A stretch of 64,000 nt of DNA from Acidovorax sp. RAC01 (GCF_001714725.1 NZ_CP016447.1:1689001-1753000); one strand, 5' to 3'. Shown: positions 44,220 to 54,072, counted from the first letter of the stretch. Program-made: numbers and translations. Notes: generated by a model not told the origin, from the letters alone.

Positions 44220-44894
44220 ATGCTGATCCAACTTGATTTCTCCGCCGTGCTGTCTGCTTGGCCTTTGCTGGTGCGCGGCGTGGCGTGGACCATCGGGCTC
44301 ACCATCGTGGGCACCGTGCTGGGCCTGCTGTTGGGTACCGCCTGTGCGTGGGCGCGTGCGCGCAACCTGGGCCACCGGCCTGCTGCGCTGCGCTGGGCCG
44401 TGGCGAGCTATGTGGAGCTGGTGCGCAACACGCCGTTCATCGTGCAGCTGTTCTTCCTGTTCTTCGGCCTGCCTGCGATGGGCGTCAAGCTCACGCCCGA
44501 GCTGGCCTCGGTGCTGGCCATGGTGATCAACCTGGGCGCGTATTCGGCCGAGATCATCCGCGCAGGCATCGAGGCCACGCCGCGCGGTCAGATCGAAGCC
44601 GCGCAGAGCCTGGCGCTCACGCCGGGCCAGACCTTCCGGCGCGTGGTGCTGCCGCCCGCGTTGCTCACGGTGTGGCCCGCCATGGTCAGCCAGATCATCA
44701 TCGTGATGCTGGGCTCGGCCGTATGCGGGCAGATCTCCACGCCGGAACTGAGCTATGCGGCCAACCTGATTTCGAGCAACACCTTCCGCGCGTTTGAGGC
44801 CTTCATCCTGGCCACAGCGGTGTATCTGGCGCTGTCGATGTTCACCCGCCGTCTGCTGATGTGGGCAGGGACTCGATTCTTGGTGGGGAGGTAA
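44220..44894 (+). CDS. Polar amino acid ABC transporter permease (first)
   Basis: A 224-residue HisM/GltK-type permease with about five membrane helices. It has the ABC permease EAA-like loop ARGQIEAAQSLALTPGQTFR variant (GIEATPRGQIEAAQSLAL) and the family block YVELVRNTPFIVQLFFLFFG. It forms a heterodimer with the permease encoded six bases downstream. The ATG at 44220 is 63 bases after the palindromic repeat. Confidence 0.92.
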   Translation: MLIQLDFSAVLSAWPLLVRGVAWTIGLTIVGTVLGLLLGTACAWARARNLGHRPAALRWAVASYVELVRNTPFIVQLFFLFFGLPAMGVKLTPELASVLAMVINLGAYSAEIIRAGIEATPRGQIEAAQSLALTPGQTFRRVVLPPALLTVWPAMVSQIIIVMLGSAVCGQISTPELSYAANLISSNTFRAFEAFILATAVYLALSMFTRRLLMWAGTRFLVGR

Positions 44895-44900
44895 ATCCAG

Positions 44901-45554
44901 ATGGTTGAATTTTCGCTATGGGACATCCTGCGCAACCTGCTGCTGGCAGCGCGCTGGACGGTGTCCCTTTCCCTCATCGCTTTCATCGGCGGCGGCCTGG
45001 TGGGCCTGCTGCTGCTGGTGCTGCGGCTGTCCAAGCTGCGCGGCATGGACCGCGCCGTGGGCGCCTATGTGCAGGTGTTCCAGGGCACGCCGCTGCTGAT
45101 GCAGCTGTTCCTGGCGTACTTCGGCATTGCGCTGTTTGGCATCAAGACATCGCCGTGGACGGCTGCGGCCTTTGCCCTCACGCTCTACACCAGCGCCTAC
45201 CTCACCGAGATCTGGCGCGGCTGTGTGGCCGCCATCCCCAAGGGCCAGTGGGAGGCCGCGCAGAGCCTGGCCCTCAACTTTGGCGAGCAGCTGCGCCATG
45301 TGGTGCTGCCCCAGGCGCTGCGCATTGCGGTGCCGCCCACGGTGGGTTTTCTGGTGCAGGTGATCAAGGGCACGGCGCTGGCCTCGGTGATCGGCTTTGT
45401 GGAGCTGACCAAGGCGGGCAGCATGATCTCCAACGCCACCTACCAGCCGTTTCTCGTCTACGCCTGCGTGGCGCTGCTTTACTTTGCGCTGTGCTTCCCG
45501 GTAAGCCTCATGGCGCAGTCGCTTGAAAGGAAACTCCATGGCAACCGCCGCTGA
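44901..45554 (+). CDS. Polar amino acid ABC transporter permease (second)
   Basis: A 217-residue HisQ/GltJ-type permease. Landmarks are YVQVFQGTPLLMQLFLAYFG, SAYLTEIWRGCVAAIPKGQW (start of the EAA loop) and EAAQSLALNFGEQLRHVVLP. It partners with the upstream permease. The last 17 bases overlap the ATPase gene, so translation is coupled. Confidence 0.92.
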   Translation: MVEFSLWDILRNLLLAARWTVSLSLIAFIGGGLVGLLLLVLRLSKLRGMDRAVGAYVQVFQGTPLLMQLFLAYFGIALFGIKTSPWTAAAFALTLYTSAYLTEIWRGCVAAIPKGQWEAAQSLALNFGEQLRHVVLPQALRIAVPPTVGFLVQVIKGTALASVIGFVELTKAGSMISNATYQPFLVYACVALLYFALCFPVSLMAQSLERKLHGNRR

Positions 45555-46332
45555 AGCCACTCTGGCCCCCACGCACGATGGCATCGTGGTCGGTGAGCCG
45601 CCCATCGTGGACATCACCGCCCTGCGTAAGTCCTACGGCACCAACGAGGTGCTCAAGGGGATCGATCTGAAAGTGCAGCGCGGCGAGGTGATTGCCATCA
45701 TCGGCAAGAGCGGCTCGGGCAAGAGCACGCTGCTGCGCTGCGTGAACGGGCTGGAGGTGTTCCAGGAGGGCGCCTTGAGCGTCAACGGCAAGAAGCTGCT
45801 GCACGACAGCGCCGCCGCCATGCGCGACTTGCGCCAGCAGGTGGGCATGATCTTTCAGAGCTTCAACCTGTTCCCGCACCTCAGCGTGGGCCGCAACGTG
45901 ATGCTGGCGCCCACGCTGGTGAAGGCGCGCAGCCCGCAGGACGCGCAGGCGCAGGCCCGCAAGCTGCTCGAACGCGTGGGCCTGGCCGAAAAGTTTGACG
46001 CCATGCCCGACCAGCTATCGGGCGGCCAGCAGCAGCGCGTGGCCATAGCCCGCGCGCTCGCCATGGAGCCGCAGGTGCTGCTGTGCGACGAGATCACCTC
46101 GGCGCTGGACCCTGAACTGGTGGGCGAAGTGCTGCGCGTGGTGGAGTCACTGGCGCAGGAAGGCATGACGCTGATGATGGTCACGCACGAGATGGCGTTC
46201 GCCCGCAAGGTGAGCGACCGCGTGATCTTCATGCACCAGGGCCGGGTGCACGAAAGTGGCACGCCCGCGCAGCTGTTTGGCAACCCGCAAACGCCCGAGC
46301 TGCAGCAGTTCCTCTCGTCCCTGCACGACTGA
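45538..46332 (+). CDS. Polar amino acid ABC transporter ATP-binding protein
   Basis: A 264-residue ABC ATPase of the GlnQ/HisP group. Walker A is [20 protein letters not shown], the Q-loop is in [20 protein letters not shown], the signature is [20 protein letters not shown], Walker B is [18 protein letters not shown] and the H-loop is [20 protein letters not shown]. It energises import by the two permeases and the binding protein. The ATG at 45538 lies inside the permease gene; a TTG at 45523 would add five residues. Confidence 0.95.
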   Translation: MATAAEATLAPTHDGIVVGEPPIVDITALRKSYGTNEVLKGIDLKVQRGEVIAIIGKSGSGKSTLLRCVNGLEVFQEGALSVNGKKLLHDSAAAMRDLRQQVGMIFQSFNLFPHLSVGRNVMLAPTLVKARSPQDAQAQARKLLERVGLAEKFDAMPDQLSGGQQQRVAIARALAMEPQVLLCDEITSALDPELVGEVLRVVESLAQEGMTLMMVTHEMAFARKVSDRVIFMHQGRVHESGTPAQLFGNPQTPELQQFLSSLHD

Positions 46333-46455
46333 AAGTGCACTCGGCATCCGTTCCAGTGGGCGCTCGCCAACCCGGGGCAAGCGCATCACGCGCGCCTGCA
46401 CCGGGCGTCGGACTGGGGTGGGCGCGGTGGCCCACCCTGCGGGTCACTTCATGGA

Positions 46456-46812
46456 TCAGGAGTCCAGCGCTTTCTCGAATTCGGTGCGGGACAGCGACCC
46501 GTCCTTGTCGGCGTCCAGCTGCTGGAAGCGCTGGGCGATGACGGGTAGCCGCGCCGCTTCCTGCACGCTCAGCTTGCCGTCTTTGTTGGTGTCGGCACGG
46601 TCAAAGGAGGCGGCCGCGCCCGCCTTGGCGTCTGGGGCGGCCGGGGCGGTACCAGATCCGGAGGGTTGCCGCGTTTTTTCGGTCTGGCTGGTGGAAGGGG
46701 AGGAAGGGGTGGTCTGTGCATGCAGGGCGGCTGCGCCACCCAGCGAGAGGGCCGCAAAAAGCATCACGCTGCGCGTGTCAAAGGCATAGGTGCGTCGTTG
46801 CATGGCTTTCAT
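46456..46812 (-). CDS. EF-hand protein, secreted (first)
   Basis: A 118-residue protein with an N-terminal signal-like segment (VMLFAALSLGGAAALHAQ) and two EF-hand calcium-binding loops near the C-terminus, DTNKDGKLSVQE and DADKDGSLSRTE, separated by a linker. The middle is Ser/Pro/Thr/Ala-rich. It is probably a small periplasmic calcium-binding protein. The ATG at 46812 follows AAGGAG at about ten bases; ATG 46803 is an alternative. It is divergent from a second EF-hand gene. Confidence 0.8.
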   Translation of the reverse strand: MKAMQRRTYAFDTRSVMLFAALSLGGAAALHAQTTPSSPSTSQTEKTRQPSGSGTAPAAPDAKAGAAASFDRADTNKDGKLSVQEAARLPVIAQRFQQLDADKDGSLSRTEFEKALDS

Positions 46813-47135
46813 GGAAGCTGAGCTCCTTCAAAGTTGAACAGGACTTCATTGCACCGCAGCGACCGCGGGGACGCCAGCACTCTTGCCCGCTGTTTCCCCC
46901 ACCAACATCTGCCTTCGCGGTGTAACCGCAGAGCCCGCTTTTGTGTAGGAAGGCCGCGCGGATGTAGCCAGACGTAGACGGCTGAAGACTGCTGCGATGG
47001 CTGCCATGCATCGCTGACCCATGCAACCGCGCACGTCCTACAGCTGTGCACAAGCTGGGGCCCGACCATGCAGAACGTGCCTGCCGTCATGGCGGGCCCG
47101 GCGCATTTTTGCCAACCACTTTCAAGGAGTTCTGA
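46813..47135. other. 323-base spacer between divergent EF-hand genes
   Basis: No gene or clear repeat is visible. It should hold the promoters of both flanking EF-hand genes; I could not assign hexamers. An AAGGAG precedes the downstream ATG. Confidence 0.4.
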
Positions 47136-47579
47136 ATGATCAACAAGCACACCGCTCTCGCCGCCATGGCTGCCCTGGCCTGCACTGCCGCGCTGGCCCA
47201 GGCCCCCGTATCGCAGAACACACGCCCACCCTCGGAGGTGGCGCCTGCTGCATCGGGCGGCCCTGCCGCCACGCGTGCCCAGAACAAGGTGGATGACCGT
47301 GCGGCCCGCAGCACGGCAGCGCCTGCCGATGCCGCCGCAGCACCCGGCGGCCGCACCGCGCCCGTGGCCGAGATCGACCCCACCCGCTCGGGTGGCAAGG
47401 CCGCTGCCAAGGCCGAGACCCGCGTCAACGCCCGCCTGATGGACACCAACGGCGATGGCATGGTGTCGCGGTCGGAATGGGACACCTACCACACGAGCGC
47501 GTGGGCGGACATGAAGCCCTCGGCTTCGGGCGTGTCCACGGCCGATGTGGACCGCATGAACCGCATGCATTCCAACTGA
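47136..47579 (+). CDS. EF-hand protein, secreted (second)
   Basis: A 147-residue protein with a Sec signal (LAAMAALACTAALAQA) followed by a long Ala/Pro/Arg-rich, probably disordered region and a single clear EF-hand loop (DTNGDGMVSRSEW) near residue 109. The rest of the C-terminus (DTYHTSAWADM) may fold as a helix beside it. It is likely periplasmic and calcium-binding. AAGGAG lies seven bases before the ATG. Confidence 0.75.
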   Translation: MINKHTALAAMAALACTAALAQAPVSQNTRPPSEVAPAASGGPAATRAQNKVDDRAARSTAAPADAAAAPGGRTAPVAEIDPTRSGGKAAAKAETRVNARLMDTNGDGMVSRSEWDTYHTSAWADMKPSASGVSTADVDRMNRMHSN

Positions 47580-47851
47580 TGGCGTGGCCTGCGGCGCTTG
47601 CTGGTGCTGCCGCACCCGCGCCTTCAAGCGCGGAGCGCCCCTGCCATGCCTTTTTCGCGTGCACGGCCGGGCACCACCGGAGCGTGCAGGCAAAGCCGTT
47701 TTGAGCGGTGCACAGCGGGCCTGTGTTTCCCAAGCCCCCAGATCAGCGTGTGATGGAAACCATGGCGCAAAATGCGCTGCGTTCCAAACCTGTGCGCTGC
47801 ACCGACCCCCACGGGGTGCGGGGCCAGCAGCGCCACCACACCAGTACCACC

Positions 47852-48421
47852 ATGGGCAACCGACTCACACAGATCGCCACGCGCACCGGCGATGCCGGCA
47901 CCACCGGCCTGGGCAACAACCAGCGCGTTTCCAAGAACAGCCTTCGCGTGCACGCCATGGGCGATGTGGACGAGCTCAACTCGCACATCGGTCTGTTGCT
48001 GTGCGAGCCCCTGCCCGACGATGTGCGCAGCCTGCTGGTGGAAGTGCAGCACCAGCTTTTCAACCTGGGTGGCGAGCTGTCGATCCCCGGGTTCGAGCTG
48101 CTCAAGGCCGAAGCCGTGCTGGCCCTGGATGACGCCCTGGCCCACCACAACGCCACCCTGCCCAAGCTGCAGGAATTCATCCTGCCTGCGGGCACGCGCG
48201 CTGCATCGCAGGCCCACGTCTGCCGCACCGTGGCCCGCCGCGCCGAACGCGTGGTGGTGGCACTGGGCAACGAAGAAGCCATCAACGACGCCCCGCGCCA
48301 GTACCTCAACCGCCTGTCCGACCTGATGTTCGTGCTGGCCCGCGTGCTCAACCGCATGGACGGCGGTGATGACGTCTACTGGAAGAGCGAACGGATGGCA
48401 AAGCAGGATGCTGCGAAATAA
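47852..48421 (+). CDS. Cob(I)alamin adenosyltransferase, PduO/MMAB type
   Basis: A 189-residue protein of the PduO-type adenosyltransferase family, which transfers the 5'-deoxyadenosyl group of ATP to cob(I)alamin. Landmarks are IATRTGDAGTTGLGNNQRVS (ATP site), VHAMGDVDELNSHIGLLL, VEVQHQLFNLGGELSIPG, VCRTVARRAERVVVAL and YLNRLSDLMFVLARVLNR. The ATG at 47852 begins just before the conserved TRTGD motif; longer in-frame starts upstream would add unrelated residues. No cobalamin riboswitch was recognised upstream. Confidence 0.92.
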   Translation: MGNRLTQIATRTGDAGTTGLGNNQRVSKNSLRVHAMGDVDELNSHIGLLLCEPLPDDVRSLLVEVQHQLFNLGGELSIPGFELLKAEAVLALDDALAHHNATLPKLQEFILPAGTRAASQAHVCRTVARRAERVVVALGNEEAINDAPRQYLNRLSDLMFVLARVLNRMDGGDDVYWKSERMAKQDAAK

Positions 48422-48526
48422 ATAGCAATCAGGGCATGTAGGACAAGCCCTGCAGCCCTGGTTGACTGAATTTTCACAGGTCCGGGCCGCGCGTCTCCGG
48501 GCGGGCGGGTGAATCGGCGCAGCCGC

Positions 48527-48964
48527 TCAGGAGGAGGTACCTGGCCGGGGCGCCAGCATGGCCATGGTGATGCGTGAGGTGCAGGTCATCTCGCCCGCAT
48601 CATTGACCATGTCGATCTGCCAGACCTGTGTCGTACGCCCGATGTGCACCGGCCGTGCGGTGCCCGTCACCCAGCCGCTGGTGGCGGCGCGCAGGTGGTT
48701 GGCATTGATGTCCAGGCCCACGCCGCGCCAGCCCTCGGGGCTGGCATAGTTGGCGGCCACCGATCCCAGGGTTTCAGCCAGCACCACGCTGACCCCTCCA
48801 TGCAGCAGGCCAAAGGGCTGGCAGGTGCGGCGATCCACCGGTACGCGACCGCGCAGGAAGTCGTCGCCGACTTCGGTGATTTCTATGCCCAGGTGCGACA
48901 CCGCCGTGTTCAGGCAGTGGGCGTTCAGAAGCTCGACAGACGCAGTTTTCTTCCAGAGGCTCAT
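48527..48964 (-). CDS. Hotdog-fold thioesterase (PaaI/MenI-like)
   Basis: A 145-residue single hotdog domain: HLGIEITEVGDDFLRGRVPV, PFGLLHGGVSVVLAETLGSV (HGG motif and catalytic acid E), GVGLDINANHLRAATSGWVT and RTTQVWQIDMVNDAGEMTCT. These enzymes hydrolyse aromatic or 1,4-dihydroxy-2-naphthoyl-CoA-type thioesters; the substrate is not resolved. The ATG at 48964 gives a standard length. It is followed on the same strand by the CoA-transferase upstream (49099-50616), so both may share a transcript. Confidence 0.88.
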   Translation of the reverse strand: MSLWKKTASVELLNAHCLNTAVSHLGIEITEVGDDFLRGRVPVDRRTCQPFGLLHGGVSVVLAETLGSVAANYASPEGWRGVGLDINANHLRAATSGWVTGTARPVHIGRTTQVWQIDMVNDAGEMTCTSRITMAMLAPRPGTSS

Positions 48965-49098
48965 GGTGTTCCAGGAATGAGGGGTGGTCAGCATCAAGCC
49001 CTGCGAGCAGTACTGGCGCGCGGCCATCGTCGCGGGGCTTCTCACTGTAAGGGCAAGGGCCCCAGCGCGCTGTCACCCCGGTATCGGCGGCGGCCCGC

Positions 49099-50616
49099 TC
49101 AGCCGCGCATGGAGCCCGTCTCCACATACCGCTGGTGCCACGACAGCGCCTCGGTCAGCAGGTGCGGCGTGTGCTGGCCCGTGGCGGTTTTCTTCGCGCG
49201 GGCCAGGTAGTCGCGCAGGGCGGGGCGAAAGTCCGGGTGCGCGCACTGCTCGATGATGATCTGCGCCCGCTGCGTGGGCGAGTGCCCGCGCAGGTCGGCC
49301 AGGCCGTGCTCGGTCACGATGATCTGCACGTCGTGCTCGGTATGGTCCACATGCGAAACCATGGGCACGATGCTGGAGATGGCGCCGTTCTTGGCCAGCG
49401 AGGGCGTCATGAAGATCGACAGGTACGCGTTGCGCGCAAAGTCGCCCGAGCCGCCAATGCCATTCATGATGGCCGAGCCCATGATGTGCGTGCTGTTCAC
49501 GTTGCCATAGATGTCGGCCTCGATCATCCCGTTCATGGCAATCAGGCCCATGCGGCGGATCAGCTCGGGGTGGTTGCTGATCTCCTGCGGGCGCAGCACG
49601 ATGCGCTCTTTGTAAAACTCGATGCGCTCGTTGAAATCCTGCATGGCCGCCGGGCTGAGCGACAGTGCCGTGGCCGATGCGCTGGCCAGCGTGCCCGATC
49701 GCAGCATGTCCAGCATGCCGTCCTGCAGCACCTCGGTGTAGGCGGTGAGGTTGCTGAACGGGCCGTTGTTCAGCCCGGCCAGCACCGCGTTGGCAATGTT
49801 GCCCACGCCCGACTGCAGGGGCAGCAGGTCGGCGGGCAGGCGGCCTTTTTTCACCTCGTGCTGCAAAAACTCGATGATGTGGCCCGCGATGCGGTTCGAC
49901 ACCGCGTCGGGCGCGGCATACACGCTGTTGCGGTCGGGCTGGTTGGTCACCACCACGGCAATCACCTTGGCCGGGTCGCAGCGCAAATACGGCTCGCCAA
50001 TGCGCTCGTCGGGCCGCGTCATGGGGATGGGTTTGCGGTGCGGCGGCACGTCGGTGCCGTAGTAGATATCGTGCATGCCCTCCAGGCCGGGGTTGTGCCA
50101 GGCGTTCACCTCCAGGATCACCTTGTCGGCCTGGTCCAGCCAGGTCTTGTTGTTGCCGATGGAGGACGACGGGATCAGCCGCCCATCCGGCAGCACGCCC
50201 GCCACCTCGACCACCGCCACATCGAGCTTGCCCAAAAAGCCAAACCACACGAACTGCGCCACGTGCGACAGGTGGATATCCACGTACTGCATGTGCCCCG
50301 CATTGATCTGGCGGCGCACCGTGGGGTCGGACTGGTAGGGCAGGCGCATCTCGATGCCGTCCACCTGCGCCAGCGCGCCATCCAGTTCGGGCGCGGTGCT
50401 GGCGCCCGTCCACAGGCCGATCTTGAAGCCGTGTCCCTGGGCGTTCAGCGCCTCGATGCGCCGGGCCAGCGCGCCGGGCACCGCCTTGGGGTAGCCCGCC
50501 CCGGTAAAGCCGCTCATGCCCACATGGGCGCCGGCGGGGATCAGCGCCGCGGCCTCGTCGGCCGACATCGTGCGGGAAAGGAAGTCAGGGTAGAGCACCC
50601 GGTCAGCGAGGGACAT
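49099..50616 (-). CDS. Acetyl-CoA hydrolase/transferase (succinate:CoA transferase type)
   Basis: A 505-residue class I CoA-transferase of the Cat1/Ach1/SpcC kind. The N-terminus has VGMSGFTGAGYPKAVPGAL, followed by IEMRLPYQSDPTVRRQINAG, LPLQSGVGNIANAVLAGLNN and AMNGMIEADIYGNVNSTHIM, where the E of MIEADIYGN is the expected catalytic glutamate near residue 335-340. The family moves CoA between succinyl-CoA or acetyl-CoA and organic acids. The ATG at 50616 is preceded by GGAG at eight bases. A terminator belonging to the upstream permease lies in its leader. Confidence 0.9.
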   Translation of the reverse strand: MSLADRVLYPDFLSRTMSADEAAALIPAGAHVGMSGFTGAGYPKAVPGALARRIEALNAQGHGFKIGLWTGASTAPELDGALAQVDGIEMRLPYQSDPTVRRQINAGHMQYVDIHLSHVAQFVWFGFLGKLDVAVVEVAGVLPDGRLIPSSSIGNNKTWLDQADKVILEVNAWHNPGLEGMHDIYYGTDVPPHRKPIPMTRPDERIGEPYLRCDPAKVIAVVVTNQPDRNSVYAAPDAVSNRIAGHIIEFLQHEVKKGRLPADLLPLQSGVGNIANAVLAGLNNGPFSNLTAYTEVLQDGMLDMLRSGTLASASATALSLSPAAMQDFNERIEFYKERIVLRPQEISNHPELIRRMGLIAMNGMIEADIYGNVNSTHIMGSAIMNGIGGSGDFARNAYLSIFMTPSLAKNGAISSIVPMVSHVDHTEHDVQIIVTEHGLADLRGHSPTQRAQIIIEQCAHPDFRPALRDYLARAKKTATGQHTPHLLTEALSWHQRYVETGSMRG

Positions 50617-50641
50617 GCAAAACGCTCCGCAAAAAGAGAAA

Positions 50642-50670
50642 GGGCCTCCCGCCATGCAAACGGAAGGCCC
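50642..50670 (-). terminator. Intrinsic terminator after the uracil permease gene
   Basis: On the minus strand the stem GGGCCTTCCG / CGGGAGGCCC is followed by TTTCTCTTTTT. It lies 62-90 bases after the permease stop and before the CoA-transferase ATG. Confidence 0.8.
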
Positions 50671-50731
50671 CGGATGGGCTGAATCCTAGCGTCAACGGCG
50701 CAGGATTAAGGGTTAACCCTTATCAATGCGC

Positions 50732-52018
50732 TCAGCTTTTGCGATTGAGCAAGGCATACAGCAGGATGGCGCCAAACGTGGCGGTACCAATGCCGCCCAG
50801 CGCAAACTGGCCGAACTTCAGCGTGAAGTCGCCCGTGCCCAGGATGAGCGTGATGGCGGCCACGATGAGGTTCTTGTTCTGCGAGAAGTCCACCTTGTTG
50901 TCCACCCAGATCTTGGCCCCGGCCACCGCAATCAGGCCGAACACCACGATGGACACGCCGCCCATCACCGGCAGCGGAATCGTCTGGATCAGCGCGCCGA
51001 ACTTGGGGCTAAAGCCCAGCACCAGCGCAAACACGCCCGCCAGCAGGAACACGGCGGTGGAATAGATCTTGGTCGCCGCCATCACGCCGATGTTCTCGGC
51101 GTAAGTCGTCACGCCCGTGCCGCCCACGCCGCCGCTGACCATGGTGGCCACGCCATCGCCAATGAACGCGCGGCCCATGTAGCGGTCCAGGTCCTGGCCC
51201 GTCATGGCCGTCACGGCCTTGATGTGGCCCAGGTTCTCGGCCACCAGAATGATGGCCACCGGGGCAATCAGCAGCATGGCGTTGCCGCTGAACACGGGCG
51301 CTGCAAAGTTGGGCATGCCAAACCACGCCGCGTTGGCCAGAACGGTCAGGTCCATCGGTCTGCCCAGGCCCATGCCGTTGGTCAGCACCGCGTAGATGAT
51401 GCTGGCGGCAATCAGGCCCACCAGAATCAGGAGGCGCTGCACCATGCCGCGCGTGAGCACGGCCACCAGGCCCACGCACACAAAGGTCACGGCCTGCATC
51501 CAGCTGTCAAAGTTGCTGGCCGCCATGTTCTTGATGGGAATGCCCGCCAGGTTCAGGCCGATCACCGCCACCACCGAGCCGGTCACCACCGGCGGCATGA
51601 AGCGCTCGATCCAGCCCGTGCCGATCACCTGCACCAGCACGCCGATCAGCGTGTACAGCAACCCGCACGCAATGATGCCGCCCAGCGCCACGCCAATGTT
51701 GGCGTTGGCGCCGCTGCCTGCATAGCCGCTGGCCGCAATCACCACGCCGATGAAGGCAAAGCTCGAACCCAGGTAGCTGGGCACCTTGCCGCCGGTCATG
51801 AAGAAGAAGATCAGCGTGCCTACGCCGCTCATCAGGATGGCCACGTTGGGGTCGAACCCCATCAGGATGGGCGCCAGCACCGTGGCACCAAACATCGCGA
51901 TGACGTGCTGTACCCCCATCGCCGCCGTCTGCGGCCAGGGCAGACGCTCGTCCGGCCCGATCACACCCCCCTGCTGCAGCACGTCGGCACTCTTTGCCCG
52001 CCAGTTCATGAATCCCAT
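50732..52018 (-). CDS. Uracil-xanthine permease (NCS2, UraA/RutG type)
   Basis: A 428-residue NCS2 transporter with about 14 membrane segments. Landmarks are [20 protein letters not shown] at the N-terminus, [40 protein letters not shown] and [20 protein letters not shown], the last being the substrate-site motif of uracil and pyrimidine permeases. It should import uracil by proton symport. The ATG at 52018 follows an AAGGAACC sequence. No pyr or rut genes are adjacent. Confidence 0.92.
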   Translation of the reverse strand: MGFMNWRAKSADVLQQGGVIGPDERLPWPQTAAMGVQHVIAMFGATVLAPILMGFDPNVAILMSGVGTLIFFFMTGGKVPSYLGSSFAFIGVVIAASGYAGSGANANIGVALGGIIACGLLYTLIGVLVQVIGTGWIERFMPPVVTGSVVAVIGLNLAGIPIKNMAASNFDSWMQAVTFVCVGLVAVLTRGMVQRLLILVGLIAASIIYAVLTNGMGLGRPMDLTVLANAAWFGMPNFAAPVFSGNAMLLIAPVAIILVAENLGHIKAVTAMTGQDLDRYMGRAFIGDGVATMVSGGVGGTGVTTYAENIGVMAATKIYSTAVFLLAGVFALVLGFSPKFGALIQTIPLPVMGGVSIVVFGLIAVAGAKIWVDNKVDFSQNKNLIVAAITLILGTGDFTLKFGQFALGGIGTATFGAILLYALLNRKS

Positions 52019-52159
52019 GTTGGTTCCTTTTGGTTGAAGGCGCCGATGCTAGTGGATGAGATGCCTGCGGTCCATGTCCCGCGTGTGACGCTACGATGGC
52101 GCCCGCAGGCGAGGGAGCCTGCCTCGAGAGTCCGCAAAAATCGTGAACAGGTTCTAACC

Positions 52160-52915
52160 ATGATGTCGTCCGTTCCATCCTGCCCATCGTGCCGCCAGCC
52201 CATGGAGGTGCACCGCTTTGCCAGCCATGCCGGGCCCGAGCTGGAGCTGGACATCTGCTTTGCCTGCCAGGGCATGTGGTTTGACCGGCACGAGAACCTC
52301 AAGCTCGCACCAGCCGCCGTGGTCGGGCTCTTCAAGCTGCTGCACGAGCACCGCGAAGACCAGCACCTGCCCCTGGCAACCAGCATGGCCTGCCCGCGCT
52401 GCGTGGCACCGCTGCAAAAGGGCTTTGACGTGGTGCGCAGCGGCCGCTACATGATCTACCGCTGCGGCCGCCAGCACGGCCGGTTCAGCACGTTCTCGTC
52501 GTTCATGACCGAAAAGGGCTTTGTGCGCCACATGACGCGCCCTGAGATCGACGACATGGCCAAGCGCGTGGGCGCCATCTACTGCACCAGCTGCGGCGCC
52601 CCGGTAGACATCCGCAAAGACCACGCCTGCCCCTACTGCCGCGCCGCGTTCTCGCTGATCGACCCCCAGGCCGTGGCGCGCGCCATGGAGGGCTATGCCG
52701 AAGCCGGCGCGCGCGCAAAGCTGCACGCGGCCCAGGCAGCGCCGGTGGACATCGGCGACGCCCTGGTGGCGCTGGAACGCGACCGCACCCGCGCCGAGCG
52801 CGAGCGCCAGAAAAAGGCCTTCACCAGCACCAGCGATGACGACGACAGCTCCATCACCGGCGACCTGCTGGCGGTGGGCGTCGGGCTGGTGTGGGCGATG
52901 CTCAAGGCGTCCTGA
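52160..52915 (+). CDS. Zinc-ribbon (TFIIB-type) protein
   Basis: A 251-residue protein with zinc-binding pairs in three places: CPSC with CFAC (residues 8-40, ending in the zf-TFIIB phrase CQGMWFDRHENLKL), CPRC with a Cys-Gly-Arg-Gln-His pair (about 78-107), and CTSC with CPYC (about 140-160). A helical, charged region follows (LERDRTRAERERQKK) and a hydrophobic C-terminus (LLAVGVGLVWAMLKAS) that could be a membrane segment. The family is unnamed and function unknown; related proteins often have membrane roles. Confidence 0.75.
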   Translation: MMSSVPSCPSCRQPMEVHRFASHAGPELELDICFACQGMWFDRHENLKLAPAAVVGLFKLLHEHREDQHLPLATSMACPRCVAPLQKGFDVVRSGRYMIYRCGRQHGRFSTFSSFMTEKGFVRHMTRPEIDDMAKRVGAIYCTSCGAPVDIRKDHACPYCRAAFSLIDPQAVARAMEGYAEAGARAKLHAAQAAPVDIGDALVALERDRTRAERERQKKAFTSTSDDDDSSITGDLLAVGVGLVWAMLKAS

Positions 52916-53166
52916 CTCCAAGCCTCCTGGCGCGGCAGCGGCGGGGCAAAAGCACCTCGCCGGGGTACTGCACGGGCATCACACGCGTTCGCACTGCAAC
53001 GCCGGGCCGGCAGGGGCCAAGACACCGGCGGCGCAGCCCTCATTTATCTGCACGGGAGGTGTGGCCAAGTCAAGGCGCAGCCACACAGGACGCTCACAAT
53101 GGTGCGGGTAGCAAGGCCTTCCGGCACCCACCCCCGTGGCCCCGTACGCCATACGAGGAGAGCACC

Positions 53167-54072
53167 GTGCAGCATCCGCCCTCGCGTTCCCGCCGCCCCC
53201 GCACCCCGCGCGCTGGTGCCCCGGAAGCCGCCGCGTGCCTGCTCGACCGCGCGCAGCTGCACGCCGTGCCCAGCACCCTGCTCATCCCGCTGGCCGCGCG
53301 GGCCCATGGCGGCCGGTACTTCCCGTGGCTGGATTGCCAGGATGCCGTAGCGGCCGGCCTGCTCGACCAGCTGGGCGCGGACGTGACCGCCACCCTCAAC
53401 GACCTGCCCACCGTGCTCAACGTGCTGTGGCGCACCCGCGCCATCAAGGACGCCGGGCGCGCGTTTTTCAGCGCGCACGGGCAGGGCCTGGGCGTCAACC
53501 TCGGGTGCGGGCTGGCGCAGCATTTTCAGTGGCTAGACACCGGCCACAACCACTGGCTCGACGCCGACCTGGCCGAGGTGATGGCACTGCGCCAGCGCCT
53601 GCTGGCGCCCCTGGGCCCGCGCGCACGCCACGCCGTGGCCAACCTGGCCCAGCCTGGCTGGTGGCAGCGCCTGCGCCTGCCCGAACGGCACGACACCGCG
53701 CAGCCCGTGCTGCTGGTGTGCGAAGGCGTGCTCATGTACCTGGAGCCCGCACAGGTGCAGGCCGTGCTGGCAGAGTTTGCGCAGCACGCGCCACCCGGCT
53801 CGCGCATGGTGCTGGACGTACTCACCCGCGCCGCCGTGGGCCACGCATCACGCCACGCCAGCATGGCACCCACCGGCGCCGAGTTCCGCTGGGGCGTAGG
53901 CCGCGTGGCCGAGCTGGCCGAGGCCCACCCGCGCCTTGCGGTGCTGCGCGAGCAGAGCGTGGCCGATTGCTATGGGTGGAGCGGCATTGCGTTCGATACC
54001 CTGTGGCGCCCCTGGCTGGGCGCGCCGCTGTATGGGATGGTGACGCTGGGGGTGAGGGATGGGGGCGGCTGA
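53167..54072 (+). CDS. LCM-type (Ppm1/Tcmp-like) SAM-dependent methyltransferase
   Basis: A 301-residue protein of the leucine carboxyl methyltransferase-like family. Landmarks are LLIPLAARAHGGRYFPWLDC, NLPTVLNVLWRT-type region (LNDLPTVLNVLWRTRAIKDA), the SAM loop QGLGVNLGCGLAQHFQWLD, HWLDADLAEVMALRQRLLAP, LLVCEGVLMYLEPAQVQAVL and SGIAFDTLWRPWLGAP. Bacterial members are O-methyltransferases for small acids; the substrate is unknown. A GTG at 53167 preceded by AGGAGAGC is chosen; no ATG lies nearby in frame. The integron-like island begins right after it. Confidence 0.82.
   Translation: MQHPPSRSRRPRTPRAGAPEAAACLLDRAQLHAVPSTLLIPLAARAHGGRYFPWLDCQDAVAAGLLDQLGADVTATLNDLPTVLNVLWRTRAIKDAGRAFFSAHGQGLGVNLGCGLAQHFQWLDTGHNHWLDADLAEVMALRQRLLAPLGPRARHAVANLAQPGWWQRLRLPERHDTAQPVLLVCEGVLMYLEPAQVQAVLAEFAQHAPPGSRMVLDVLTRAAVGHASRHASMAPTGAEFRWGVGRVAELAEAHPRLAVLREQSVADCYGWSGIAFDTLWRPWLGAPLYGMVTLGVRDGGG

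Noticed and set aside
46405..46442. GC-rich hairpin GGGTGGGC/GCCCACCC after the ABC ATPase gene as a terminator
   Set aside because: The stem is good, but there is no T-tract; it could be an attenuator or chance, so it was not listed.
47580..47851. Cobalamin riboswitch upstream of the adenosyltransferase
   Set aside because: I could not find a B12-box-like sequence or the expected layout in the leader.
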